A stretch of DNA of 64,000 bases, from assembly GCF_943192995.1 (NCBI RefSeq), contig NZ_CALPCP010000002.1:124001-188000 (forward strand), read 5' to 3'. Position 1 is the first letter of the stretch; each line of letters begins with the position of its first letter. This DNA is from Flintibacter muris. GTDB lineage: Bacteria; Bacillota; Clostridia; Oscillospirales; Oscillospiraceae. Below the pieces are notes generated by a model. The model had not been told where the DNA came from, did not search any database, and saw only the letters and a list, made by a program, of their open reading frames with translations. Position numbers and translations under genes: made by a program. Of this stretch, positions 22,898 to 30,807 are shown piece by piece.

Positions 22898-24121
22898 ATG
22901 AGCCTGCGTTCCGATGCTCAGACTATCATCTCCGCCTCCATCCGGGCGGTACAGCCTGACGCCGCCGTCCAGCGTGCCCTCCAGGGCCGGGAATTTCCCG
23001 GCCGGGTGGTGCTGGCGGCGGCGGGTAAAGCCGCATGGCAGATGGCTAAGGCGGCCTGTGACTGCCTCCAGATCGACGCCGGTGTGGTGGTCACCAAGTA
23101 TGGCCATGTGGCCGGAGAGCTCCCCGGCTGTACCTGCTATGAGGCGGGCCACCCGGTCCCCGACGAGAACTCCTTTAAAGGGACCCAGGCGGTGCTGGAT
23201 ATGGTATCCGGTTTGGCGGCGGAGGACACGGTCATTTTCCTGCTGTCCGGCGGGGGGAGCGCCCTGTTTGAAAAGCCCCTCATCCCTGGGGAGGAGCTCC
23301 AGGACATCACCAATCAGATGCTGTCCAGCGGGGCGGACATTGTGGAGATGAACACCATCCGCAAGCGGCTGTCCGCCGTGAAGGGAGGGCGCTTCGCCCA
23401 GTTGTGTGCCCCCGCCCGGGTCTTTGCCATTGTTCTCAGCGATATCCTGGGCGACCCCCTGGATATGATTGCCTCCGGCCCCGCCTGCGCCGACCGGTCC
23501 ACCTGTGACCAGGCCCTGGCTATTGCGGAGAAGTACCGCCTCTCCCTCACCTCCCAGGCCAAAGAGCTGCTGGCGCAGGAGACCCCCAAGGAGCTGGATA
23601 ACGTGGAGACCCAAATCACCGGCAGCGTCAGGGAGCTGTGCGCCGCCGCCGCCCGGTCCGCTCAGGAGCTGGGCTATGAGCCGGTCATCCTCACCGATCT
23701 GCTGTGCTGTCAGGCCCGGGAGGCCGGGTCCTTCCTGGCCTCCATTGCCCGGACCCACCAGGGACAGGGCAAAAAGCTGGCCTTTCTGGCGGGGGGCGAG
23801 ACGGTGGTGAAGCTCACCGGCACCGGCAAAGGGGGCCGCAACCAGGAGCTGGCCCTGTCCGCCGCTCAGGGTATCGCCGGGCTGGACAATGTGCTGGTCT
23901 TCTCTCTGGGCTCCGACGGCACCGACGGCCCCACCGACGCCGCAGGCGGCATGGCGGACGGCCAGACGGCGTCCCGGCTTCAGGAGCAGGGCCTGTCCAT
24001 CCACCAGGTGCTGGAGGACAACGATGCCTACCACGCCCTGGCCAAGGCGGACGGCCTGATTGTCACCGGTCCCACCGGAACCAACGTCAATGATGTGGCT
24101 GTGGTTTTGATCGGCGGATAA
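22898..24121 (+). CDS. Glycerate 2-kinase (MOFRL family)
   Basis: A 407-residue protein with the DUF4147 N-terminal domain (AAGKAAWQMAKAA, FLLSGGGSALFE, EMNTIRKRLSAVKGG) and C-terminal MOFRL domain (LAGGETVVKLTGTGKGGRNQE, SDGTDGPTDAAGG). It phosphorylates D-glycerate to 2-phosphoglycerate, an entry to lower glycolysis. AAAGGAAG precedes ATG 22898. It forms an operon with the dehydrogenase; the pair converts hydroxypyruvate to 2-phosphoglycerate. The aminotransferase gene downstream has its own promoter. Confidence 0.93.
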   Translation: MSLRSDAQTIISASIRAVQPDAAVQRALQGREFPGRVVLAAAGKAAWQMAKAACDCLQIDAGVVVTKYGHVAGELPGCTCYEAGHPVPDENSFKGTQAVLDMVSGLAAEDTVIFLLSGGGSALFEKPLIPGEELQDITNQMLSSGADIVEMNTIRKRLSAVKGGRFAQLCAPARVFAIVLSDILGDPLDMIASGPACADRSTCDQALAIAEKYRLSLTSQAKELLAQETPKELDNVETQITGSVRELCAAAARSAQELGYEPVILTDLLCCQAREAGSFLASIARTHQGQGKKLAFLAGGETVVKLTGTGKGGRNQELALSAAQGIAGLDNVLVFSLGSDGTDGPTDAAGGMADGQTASRLQEQGLSIHQVLEDNDAYHALAKADGLIVTGPTGTNVNDVAVVLIGG

Positions 24122-24159
24122 TATAAAATTTCTAGATATTCAAAATCGAAATTAACAAT

Positions 24160-24188
24160 TTTACAAATATAAAAGTTTGTGATATACT
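24160..24188 (+). promoter_or_regulatory. Promoter of the aminotransferase gene
   Basis: TTTACA (24160-24165), 17-nt spacer and TATACT (24183-24188). The surrounding AT-rich DNA has T-N11-A-like motifs that could bind a LysR protein. Confidence 0.65.
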
Positions 24189-24217
24189 GTTAATATCAAC
24201 TGAAAGGAGAATGAATC

Positions 24218-25393
24218 ATGTTTAATCCTGCCAGCCGTATGGAAGCCCTTCCCTTCTCCGAGATCCGTGTGATGATGGAGAAAGCGACCCAGATGCAAAA
24301 GAACGGTGAGGACGTGATCCACATGGAGATCGGCCGCCCCGACTTTGACACCCCCGAGGTTATCAAGCAGGCCGCCAACAAGGCCCTGGCCAACGGCAAC
24401 GTGTTCTATACCTCCAACTACGGTACTCCTGAGCTGCGCCAGGCTATCGCCGACAAGCTCAAGCGGGACAACAATATTGACTACAAGGCCGAGGAGATCC
24501 TGGTGACTATTGGCGTGGGCGAGGGCACTTACGCCGCTGTGGCCGCCTTCACCGAGCCCGGCGACGAGATTCTGGTCCCCGACCCCGTGTGGCTCAACTA
24601 TATCCATGTGCCCCACTTCTTCGGCGCGGTGCCCGTCAGCTACGCCCTGAAGGAGGAAAATGACTACCAGATCGACCTGGACCAGATTGAGAGCCTGATT
24701 ACGCCCAAGACCAAAATGCTGGTCATCAACACCCCCGGCAACCCCACCGGCGTGGTCCAGTCCTATGAGACCCTGGAGAAGCTGGCCGAGATCGCCAAGA
24801 AGCACGACCTTATTGTGGTTTCCGACGAGATCTATGAAAAGCTGGTCTATGACGGAGCCAAGCACGTGAGCATCGCCGCCCTGCCCGGCATGAAGGAGCG
24901 GACCATCACCCTCAACGGCTTCTCCAAGTGCTACTCCATGACCGGCTGGCGCCTGGGCTACGTGGCCGCCCCGGTGGAGTTCATCAAGGCTATGGTCCGG
25001 GTCCACGCCTACATCAACACCTGCGCCCCCTCCTTTGTCCAGGAGGCCGGCATCACTGCCCTGGAGAAGGCTGAGCCTGATGTGCAGGAGATGGTGAAGG
25101 AGTACCAGCGCCGCCGGGACTACACCGTGTCCGCCATCAACGCCATTGACGGCCTGAGCTGCAAGACCCCGGGCGGAGCCTTCTACATCTTTGTCAACAT
25201 CAAGCAGCTGGGCAAGACCTCCGCCGAGATGGCTGACTATCTGCTGGAGACCGCCAAGATTGCCGCCGTACCCGGTTCCGCCTTTGGCCCCCAGGGTGAG
25301 GGTTACATCCGCCTTTCCTACGCATGCAGCTACGAGCGCATTGTAGAGGCCATGGAGCGGATGAAGAAGGCGATTGAGGCCCTCAGAGCCTGA
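24218..25393 (+). CDS. Class I/II PLP-dependent aminotransferase
   Basis: A 391-residue fold-type I aminotransferase of the AspC/alanine subgroup. Landmarks are EIGRPDFDTP, YTSNYGTPELR, NTPGNPTGVV, VVSDEIYEKL and the PLP-lysine segment NGFSKCYSMTGWRLGY, with Lys at about 237. The C-terminal RLSYACS holds the carboxylate-binding Arg. The exact amino donor cannot be read out; next to glycerate dehydrogenase and glycerate kinase, a serine-hydroxypyruvate or alanine-type reaction is likely. AAAGGAG precedes ATG 24218. The stop overlaps the convergent LysR gene by 11 nt. Confidence 0.88.
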   Translation: MFNPASRMEALPFSEIRVMMEKATQMQKNGEDVIHMEIGRPDFDTPEVIKQAANKALANGNVFYTSNYGTPELRQAIADKLKRDNNIDYKAEEILVTIGVGEGTYAAVAAFTEPGDEILVPDPVWLNYIHVPHFFGAVPVSYALKEENDYQIDLDQIESLITPKTKMLVINTPGNPTGVVQSYETLEKLAEIAKKHDLIVVSDEIYEKLVYDGAKHVSIAALPGMKERTITLNGFSKCYSMTGWRLGYVAAPVEFIKAMVRVHAYINTCAPSFVQEAGITALEKAEPDVQEMVKEYQRRRDYTVSAINAIDGLSCKTPGGAFYIFVNIKQLGKTSAEMADYLLETAKIAAVPGSAFGPQGEGYIRLSYACSYERIVEAMERMKKAIEALRA

Positions 25394-26300
25394 ACACTTC
25401 TCCGATCGGGATATTGAATTTCAGGTTTTCCAGGTAGATGGCCAGCTGTTCCTCAAAAAACTCCAGGGCAGGCTCACTGGTAACCAGGGGGAAGCGGTGG
25501 GTGATCTTGTAGCAGCACCGGTCCGGGGGCGGGTTTTTCAGCTCGCTGACGTAGATAGGCCGGGACTGGGCCATGTCATAGACCACCGACTCCGGCGCGA
25601 TCATCCAGCTCTCCCCCTCCTGCCACAGCCGGCGGGCCAGGGTGATGGTGTCCAGAGCGACGCAGGGCCGGGCATAGTTGGTCAGCCACTGGTTATGCCA
25701 GAGCTGATAGGGGTCGTCCCACTTTAAAAAGATTTCCCGGGAGCCATCCAGCTCCTCAGTGTGGACCAGAGGCTTGTCCACCGCCGGCCTGGCGGACTGG
25801 ATCAGGTAAAATTTCTCCTGGAATACCCGCTCACAGAGAATGTTTTTGTAGTACAAGTGGTAGAACACAAACCCCACGTCGATATCGTGGTTATCCAGAA
25901 TCCCGTACAGCTCTGCCGACTGGTGGGTGCGCACATCCAGGTCTACAATGGAGTCCGGACCCATCAGCTCCCGGTAAAAGGGGGCCAGCAGCGCCACGTT
26001 GACGCTGTCCGTACAGCCTACCGACAGCAGCACCCGGTCCCGGCTGCGCTTCAACAGCCGGGTCTCCTTCCACAGTGAGAGCATCCGCTCGGCAATGGGG
26101 ATGAACTCCACCCCCTCGGGCGTGAGCTCGATCTGCTTAAAGCCCTTGCTGCGGGTAATAAGGGCAAAGTCCAGCTCCTTCTCCAGCACCTTGAGCCGGT
26201 GGCTGATGGTGGGCTGGGAGAGGAACAGGGTCTCGGCTGTTTTGGAGATGCTTTTAGTGTTGACAATGGTTAAAAACATTTCCACATCGGTCAGATCCAT
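25383..26300 (-). CDS. LysR-family transcriptional regulator
   Basis: A full-length 305-residue LysR protein: an N-terminal winged helix (MDLTDVEMFLTIVNTKSISKTAETLFLSQPTISHRLK, read as two adjoining parts) and an effector-binding domain from about residue 88. It lies between the aminotransferase (convergent) and the RraA-like gene (divergent), so it probably controls one or both. Its effector is unknown. The 77-bp divergent gap to the RraA-like gene holds AATATTTGA/TATAAATGA AT-rich sites suited to LysR binding. Confidence 0.92.
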   Translation of the reverse strand: MDLTDVEMFLTIVNTKSISKTAETLFLSQPTISHRLKVLEKELDFALITRSKGFKQIELTPEGVEFIPIAERMLSLWKETRLLKRSRDRVLLSVGCTDSVNVALLAPFYRELMGPDSIVDLDVRTHQSAELYGILDNHDIDVGFVFYHLYYKNILCERVFQEKFYLIQSARPAVDKPLVHTEELDGSREIFLKWDDPYQLWHNQWLTNYARPCVALDTITLARRLWQEGESWMIAPESVVYDMAQSRPIYVSELKNPPPDRCCYKITHRFPLVTSEPALEFFEEQLAIYLENLKFNIPIGEVFRL

Positions 26301-26377
26301 AGGGACGCGCCTCCTTAAATATTTGATTTTTCTATATTATAAATGATTTTTCGAGTTTTGGAAAGAAGGTTTTTATC

Positions 26378-27058
26378 ATGGCAGTTGGTTGCAGAATCAG
26401 ACGTAATTTTGTCCGCCCGGACCGGGCGCTGGTGGAGGCCTTCCGGGGCATTCCCGTGGCCAATATTGACGACTGCATGGGCCGTCTGGCCGCTGTGGAC
26501 GCCGGACTGGAGCCCATGAACCACTCCCCCCTGCTGGGCACCGCCTTTACCGTGCTGTGTCCCGCCGGCGACAATCTGATGTTCCACAAGGCCCTGGATA
26601 TGGCTCAGCCCGGTGACGTGCTGGTTATCGCCGCCCGGGGCAGCCTGAGCCGCGCCCTGTGCGGCGAGATTATGGCCACCTATGCCAAGAGCCGGGGCCT
26701 GGCTGGCTTCATCATTGACGGCTGCGTCCGTGACCGGGATGAGCTGGCCCAGTTCACCGACTTCCCCGTCTACGCCCGGGGCGTGGTGCCCAACGGCCCC
26801 TACAAGAACGGCCCCGGTGAGATCAACTTCCCCGTCAGTGTGGGCGGCCAGGTCATCTGCCCGGGAGATATCCTGGTAGGCGACGGCGACAGCGTGCTGG
26901 TGGTCAAGCCCGAGGACGCCGAGCGGGTAGCCAAGGAGGCCGCCGCCGTCCAGAAGAAGGAGCAGGGCCAGATTGCCGACATCCTGGCCGGCAAGGGTTT
27001 CCCCCGTCCCTTCGTGGACCAGGTGCTGGAGCAGATCGGCGTGGAGTATGTAGACTGA
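26378..27058 (+). CDS. RraA-family protein (HMG/CHA aldolase or oxaloacetate decarboxylase type)
   Basis: A 226-residue protein starting MAVGCRIRRNF. It carries IDDCMGRLAA, then GDVLVIAARGSLSRALCGEIMA and the IDGCVRDRDELAQ segment, where the Arg-Asp pair binds the divalent metal/substrate in class II HMG/CHA aldolases. Proteins of this family cleave 4-hydroxy-4-methyl-2-oxoglutarate-like acids or decarboxylate oxaloacetate; the RNase-E-inhibitor name is misleading in Firmicutes. Divergent from LysR and followed by a strong terminator, so transcribed alone. A role in 2-oxoacid metabolism fits its neighbours. Confidence 0.85.
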   Translation: MAVGCRIRRNFVRPDRALVEAFRGIPVANIDDCMGRLAAVDAGLEPMNHSPLLGTAFTVLCPAGDNLMFHKALDMAQPGDVLVIAARGSLSRALCGEIMATYAKSRGLAGFIIDGCVRDRDELAQFTDFPVYARGVVPNGPYKNGPGEINFPVSVGGQVICPGDILVGDGDSVLVVKPEDAERVAKEAAAVQKKEQGQIADILAGKGFPRPFVDQVLEQIGVEYVD

Positions 27059-27070
27059 GTATAGGTATAA

Positions 27071-27105
27071 CAAAGGCCCTGACCGGATTTCGGTCAGGGC
27101 CTTTG
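27071..27105 (+). terminator. Terminator after the RraA-like gene
   Basis: CAAAGGCCCTGACCG and its exact complement flank a 5-nt loop, ending in CTTTGTGTTG. Perfect 15-bp stem. Confidence 0.85.
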
Positions 27106-27127
27106 TGTTGCTCCTATTCAACGCTAT

Positions 27128-27150
27128 GGTAGGGGCGGCCTGTGGCCGCC
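27128..27150. repeat. R1 core palindrome
   Basis: GTAGGGGCGGCCTGTGGCCGCC identical to the core seen in full R1 copies. Diverged GC-rich DNA follows up to the ABC ATPase stop. Confidence 0.75.
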
Positions 27151-27248
27151 CGCCTGCCACCGGCAGGACTATTCGTTTCTGAGGGCGACTGCAAGCCACC
27201 TCTACAAGCGTCCACAATTAAAATTCCGCGTTTTTGGCCCACCAGGGA

Positions 27249-28004
27249 TCAGCCATCCAGCAGAGACAGGATCTGCCGCTTACAGGCCAAAAATTCCTCG
27301 CTGAGGGCAAAGGACATATTCCGGGGCCGGGGCGGCTGGATGGTCAGCTCAGCAGTGATCTGCCCGGGCTGGCCCGACAGGATGCAAACCCGGTCAGAGA
27401 GCAGCACCGCCTCGTCGATATCGTGGGTGATAAACAGGGTGGCCAGCTCCAGCCGGTCCATCATTCCCATGTACCACTGGTGAATCTCCCGTTTGGTTAG
27501 GGCGTCCAGGGCGGAAAAGGGCTCATCCAGCAGCGCCACCCCCTGAGACCCCAAAAAAGTCCGCAGCAGCGCCGCCCGCTGGCGCATTCCCCCGGACAGC
27601 TGGGCCGGGTACTTGTCCTGGGTTTCCTCCAGGCCAAAGGCGCCGAAATAGGACAGGGCCGTTTCCCGGGCCCTCCGCCTGTCCTGACCCTGGATGACCA
27701 GGGGCAGGGCCACGTTGTCCGCCACCTTTTTGTGGGGCAGAAGCAGGTCCTTTTGGAGCATATAGCTGATTTTGCCCGGTGCGCTGGTGATATCCTGCCC
27801 TTTCAGCAAAACCCGTCCTCCATCCGGGCGCTCTAGCCCGGACAGCACATTGAAAAGGGTCGTCTTTCCCGCTCCGCTTACTCCCAGCAGGCAGACCAGC
27901 TCCCCCTCCCCCAGGGTGAGGGAGATGTTTTGGATGATGGTCCTGCCGCCGTAGGACTTTGTGATGCCCTCCGCCTGAAGGACGGTCTTCGCCGCGTCCC
28001 TCAT
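27249..28004 (-). CDS. ABC transporter ATP-binding protein, thiamine-precursor type
   Basis: A 251-residue ATPase of the nitrate/sulfonate/taurine/pyrimidine group. It has Walker A GVSGAGKTT, Q-loop YMLQKDLLLPH, signature LSGGMRQR, Walker B VALLDEPFSALD and H-loop ITHDIDEA. It is the last gene of a four-gene minus-strand operon headed by a TPP riboswitch and overlaps the binding-protein gene by 4 nt (ATGA), which implies translational coupling. It powers import of thiamine or its pyrimidine precursor. Confidence 0.92.
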   Translation of the reverse strand: MRDAAKTVLQAEGITKSYGGRTIIQNISLTLGEGELVCLLGVSGAGKTTLFNVLSGLERPDGGRVLLKGQDITSAPGKISYMLQKDLLLPHKKVADNVALPLVIQGQDRRRARETALSYFGAFGLEETQDKYPAQLSGGMRQRAALLRTFLGSQGVALLDEPFSALDALTKREIHQWYMGMMDRLELATLFITHDIDEAVLLSDRVCILSGQPGQITAELTIQPPRPRNMSFALSEEFLACKRQILSLLDG

Positions 28005-29008
28005 TGGGGGAGATAGTCGTTGGAGAAGCCCGTGTTCTCCGGAATGGGCCGCTCCAGCAGGTTGTTGTCATTCAGCCACTGGTAAAAGGCGTTCCAGCGC
28101 TCCGGATCAATGTAGCCCCACCGCTCTTCCCCGGCCTTGTACTGGCCGCCGATCCACTCCTGACTGGCCTTTACCATCTCCTCGCTGCCGGCCAGGGAAC
28201 CGGTTTCGTCGCCATCGATCAACATTTGGGCGCTCTGCTCCGGGTGCTCAATGGCGTACTCATAGCCTCTGGCGGCGGCGGACAGAAAAGCCTTGGCTGT
28301 CTCGGGCTGTTTGTCCAGAAAATCGTTATTGGCCACCAAAATGGGGGTGTAGTAATCGAAAACCGGGTTGACATCCTTAAAGTCGAAGTAGTCAAAGTCC
28401 AGGCCGCTCTCTTTGGCGGCAATGCCGCCCCAGGCGTAGAAAATCCAGATGGCGTCGGTCTGGTGCTCCCGCAGGGCTCCGGCCTCGTCGGTAATATTAT
28501 TGGGAATCAGCTTGACCTGGGAGAAGTCACCGCCGTCAGCGGTGACCGCCTGTTCCATCATGGCCAACTCCGTGGGGGTGTTCCAGGTGGAGTAGGTGTG
28601 TCCCTCCAGGCCGGCGGGGCGGTCCATCCCCTCCCCCGCCCGGGAGATGATTCCGGAGGTGTTGTGCTGGAGCAGTGCGGCCACCGCCGTCACCGCCAGG
28701 GGGTCCTCCCGGGCAAAGGCGGAGGCGATGGAGTCCTGCGCCGTTCCGGCAAACTCCACCTGTCCGGCGGCGCAGATGGCCACCGCTCCGTCCTCCGGGG
28801 GCTGGACGATGGAGACGTTCAGCCCCTCCTCCTCAAACCAGCCCTGGGCCAGGGCGACATACACGCCGGTATAATTGGTGTTGGGAGTCCAATCCAGGCA
28901 GAGGGTCACGTCGGTAAGCCCCTCCTTTCCGCCGGTTTTCTGTCCGCAGGCAGTCAAAACCAGAAGGACCGCCAGCAGCAGCGCTCCCATAGACTTAAAA
29001 TGTCTCAT
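28001..29008 (-). CDS. ABC transporter substrate-binding lipoprotein, NMT1/THI5-like
   Basis: A 335-residue lipoprotein with signal peptide and lipobox LTACG (Cys about residue 21). The mature protein begins with VTLCLDWTPNTNYTGVYVALAQGWF, the signature of NMT1/THI5-like binders (ThiY) that capture 4-amino-5-hydroxymethyl-2-methylpyrimidine or formylaminopyrimidine. TPP-riboswitch control supports thiamine-related import. It lies 2 nt downstream of the permease gene. The exact ligand (pyrimidine or thiamine) is not resolved. Confidence 0.9.
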   Translation of the reverse strand: MRHFKSMGALLLAVLLVLTACGQKTGGKEGLTDVTLCLDWTPNTNYTGVYVALAQGWFEEEGLNVSIVQPPEDGAVAICAAGQVEFAGTAQDSIASAFAREDPLAVTAVAALLQHNTSGIISRAGEGMDRPAGLEGHTYSTWNTPTELAMMEQAVTADGGDFSQVKLIPNNITDEAGALREHQTDAIWIFYAWGGIAAKESGLDFDYFDFKDVNPVFDYYTPILVANNDFLDKQPETAKAFLSAAARGYEYAIEHPEQSAQMLIDGDETGSLAGSEEMVKASQEWIGGQYKAGEERWGYIDPERWNAFYQWLNDNNLLERPIPENTGFSNDYLPQ

Positions 29009-29010
29009 GT

Positions 29011-29790
29011 TCAGTCGTTCCTTTCTATTTTCTCAAAGGCTTCCCAGGGGCAGGCCCGCCGCCGCAGGGCGGTCACCAGGGCCATCAGCAGCAGGCTGAC
29101 CGCCACAATGACGATAATCACGGCGAACATCTTGTCAAAGGCGTAGGCCTTCTTCACCCGGGTCATATAGACGCCCAGCCCCTGAAAGCCCCCCAGCCAC
29201 TCGGAGATGACCGCCCCCACCACCGCATAGGACGCGGATACCCGCAATCCGGAAAAAAAGTGGCTCAGGGCGGAAGGAAATTCCAGGTGGAGGAAAATCT
29301 GGCGGCGGCTGGCCCCCATGGAACGCAGCAGATCCGCCGCCGCCCGGTCCGTGCTGGCATAGCCCTCCAGAAGGCTGACAGCAATAGGGAAAAAGGTGGT
29401 CAGCGCCACCAGCGTCACCTTGGGCGACATACCAAAGCCCATCCACAGCACCAGAAGGGGGGCCAGGGCAATGGTGGGGATGGTCTGGGTAATGACCAGA
29501 ACGGGGTACAGCGCCCGGTACAACAGGCGGAAGCGGTGCATGGCGGTAGCCAGCACCAGGGCGGCGGCAATACCCAGACCCAGTCCCATGGCCGCCTCCA
29601 GCAGGGTGATGCCGGCGTTCTCCAGCAGGACAGGGCCGTCCTTCACCAGGGCCCGGCACACCTCCACCGGGGAGGGCAGCAGGAAGGAGGGCACCAGTTC
29701 CCACTCGCTCACCGCCAGCCACAAGACCCCGATTAAAATCAGGGCCCCGGCCGCCGGAAGCTTACTGGTGATGCTTTGTGACTTTTTCAT
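29011..29790 (-). CDS. ABC transporter permease, thiamine-precursor type
   Basis: A 259-residue BPD_transp_1 permease with six predicted membrane helices. The EAA loop around ADLLRSMGASRRQIFLHLEFP contacts the ATPase. It belongs to the SsuC/ThiX-like group. The start overlaps the thiamine-binding MTH1187 gene by 29 nt; a shorter start, at the ATG after the Shine-Dalgarno-like GGGG, is not evident, so the overlap may be real. Confidence 0.9.
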   Translation of the reverse strand: MKKSQSITSKLPAAGALILIGVLWLAVSEWELVPSFLLPSPVEVCRALVKDGPVLLENAGITLLEAAMGLGLGIAAALVLATAMHRFRLLYRALYPVLVITQTIPTIALAPLLVLWMGFGMSPKVTLVALTTFFPIAVSLLEGYASTDRAAADLLRSMGASRRQIFLHLEFPSALSHFFSGLRVSASYAVVGAVISEWLGGFQGLGVYMTRVKKAYAFDKMFAVIIVIVAVSLLLMALVTALRRRACPWEAFEKIERND

Positions 29791-30061
29791 CGATCCCCAG
29801 CACCTGTCCCTCAGGGTTGTAGCCCAGCTTCACATAGGCCGAGACCTTGGGGCTGCCCGCCCTGTGGGCTACCTCCATGCAGCGCTCCACAATCTCCATC
29901 AGCTGGTGGAGGTCATCCCCCTCAATGGCGGTCTCGCAGGGCCCTACATAGTAGTGCAGGCCGGTAGATTTGATGTAGTCAATGACCTCGTCCACAATGC
30001 GGACAACCTCCTGGTCATTGGGCGCGGCGGGCAGGATCTGGATGGCGACGTTTGCTTTCAT
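29762..30061 (-). CDS. MTH1187-family thiamine-binding protein
   Basis: A 99-residue ferredoxin-like-fold protein (PF01910). It has VAIQILPAAPND at the N-terminus and GLHYYVGPCETAIEGDDLHQLMEIV in the middle, which in relatives forms the thiamine-binding site (YkoF/MTH1187 group). It is the first gene after the TPP riboswitch and GGAGG precedes ATG 30061. It is a cytoplasmic binder likely to receive or buffer imported thiamine or its precursor. Confidence 0.88.
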   Translation of the reverse strand: MKANVAIQILPAAPNDQEVVRIVDEVIDYIKSTGLHYYVGPCETAIEGDDLHQLMEIVERCMEVAHRAGSPKVSAYVKLGYNPEGQVLGIDEKVTKHHQ

Positions 30062-30081
30062 AGTGTTTTACCTCCGAATAT

Positions 30082-30126
30082 AAAAAATCAGAACATCCGC
30101 AAGTGATGCCATGCGGATGCTCTGAT
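30082..30126 (-). terminator. TPP-riboswitch terminator (expression platform)
   Basis: On the minus strand ATCAGAGCATCCGCA and TGCGGATGTTCTGAT form a long stem with one G-U/mismatch position, followed by TTTTTTAT. It lies between the aptamer and the first gene, so ligand-dependent termination is expected. Confidence 0.88.
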
Positions 30127-30132
30127 ACACCT

Positions 30133-30232
30133 CAGAATGTACTCCCTACGCTGGCATTACCCAACAGGTTCAAAGGGTCAAAGGCCTAAAGCCTTACTCT
30201 CAGCTGCGCGGCAGCCCCCCTGGCTATTCACT
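30133..30232 (-). promoter_or_regulatory. TPP (THI-box) riboswitch
   Basis: The minus strand reads CAGGGGGGCTGCC, GCAGCTGAGAGTAAG, ACCCTTTGAACCTG, TTGGGTAATGCCAGC and GTAGGGAGT in that order. CTGAGA and the ACCC/GAACCTG segment are invariant thiamine-pyrophosphate contacts. It should shut off the four-gene importer when TPP is abundant. Confidence 0.96.
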
Positions 30233-30251
30233 TGTATTTGTTCCGCCTACC

Positions 30252-30280
30252 AGTATAGCGGCTTTTGCCCAACTTGGCAA
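30252..30280 (-). promoter_or_regulatory. Promoter of the TPP-controlled operon
   Basis: Minus strand TTGCCA (30280-30275), 17-nt spacer and TATACT (30257-30252). Confidence 0.75.
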
Positions 30281-30337
30281 GGGGTATCAGAAAAAAATTC
30301 ATTTTTTTCTGATGCCTCCGCCTGCAAAGCGGCCAGC

Positions 30338-30598
30338 TTACAGGTAATACTCAAAAAAGCTCTGCATGTTATCAATGGCGGCGTTTTCCTGGGGGCCCTC
30401 CGCTGCTACGGTCACCTTGCTGCCCTGCCTGAGGCCCATGCTGATCAGCTTCATCAGCTGATTGGTGTTGGCGGTATTCCCGTTTGAGGACACCGTAATC
30501 CGGGTATCCTGAAAGGCCTTGGCATGCATGGCCAGCAGTCCGGCACGGCGGGTATGCAGGCCGGTCTTATTCGTGATAGTATAGGTAAACTCTTTCAT
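30338..30598 (-). CDS. HPr-family phosphocarrier protein lacking the regulatory serine
   Basis: An 86-residue HPr fold starting MKEFTYTITNKTGLHTRRAG; ATG 30598 follows AAAGGGG by 9 nt (a TTG two codons upstream is less likely). The phosphorylatable His of the PTS site is kept in GLHTRRA, but the usual GLHARPA Pro is Arg. Where Gram-positive HPr has NAKSIMG with Ser46, the target of HPr kinase, this protein has NTNQLMK, so Gln replaces Ser. It could act in PTS transfer but not in classical HPr(Ser-P) catabolite repression. No ptsI is adjacent. Confidence 0.85.
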   Translation of the reverse strand: MKEFTYTITNKTGLHTRRAGLLAMHAKAFQDTRITVSSNGNTANTNQLMKLISMGLRQGSKVTVAAEGPQENAAIDNMQSFFEYYL

Positions 30599-30730
30599 AT
30601 CCAAGTACCCCTTTCTGAAAGGTTGGGCCTAATTATAATCAAAGCCAATCACAAACGCAAGAATCAATCAGCCAAAAGATACCTGAGCCACATCCCTCAA
30701 TTTCGGAGACCTGCACATTTTTCCCACATA

Positions 30731-30758
30731 AAAATCCCGACAGGAACCTGTCGGGATT
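30731..30758 (-). terminator. Terminator after the FIST-MCP operon
   Basis: AATCCCGACAGG and CCTGTCGGGATT form a perfect 12-bp stem with an AA/TT loop; on the minus strand it ends in ATTTTTATG. Confidence 0.82.
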
Positions 30759-30768
30759 CTCAATATAT

Positions 30769-30805
30769 TATAGCAATCTTCAAAATTGCAGTCAGCGGGC
30801 TGCCG
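30769..30805. repeat. R1 left terminal repeat
   Basis: TATAGCAATCTTCAAAATTGC followed by AGTCAGCGGGC, the left end of R1 abutting the end of the MCP gene. The core is missing. Confidence 0.65.
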
Positions 30806-30807
30806 TC

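Noticed and set aside
22898-24121. Hydroxypyruvate reductase (TtuD-old name) for the MOFRL protein
   Set aside because: MOFRL/DUF4147 proteins are established glycerate 2-kinases; the older reductase label is obsolete, and a true dehydrogenase lies next door.
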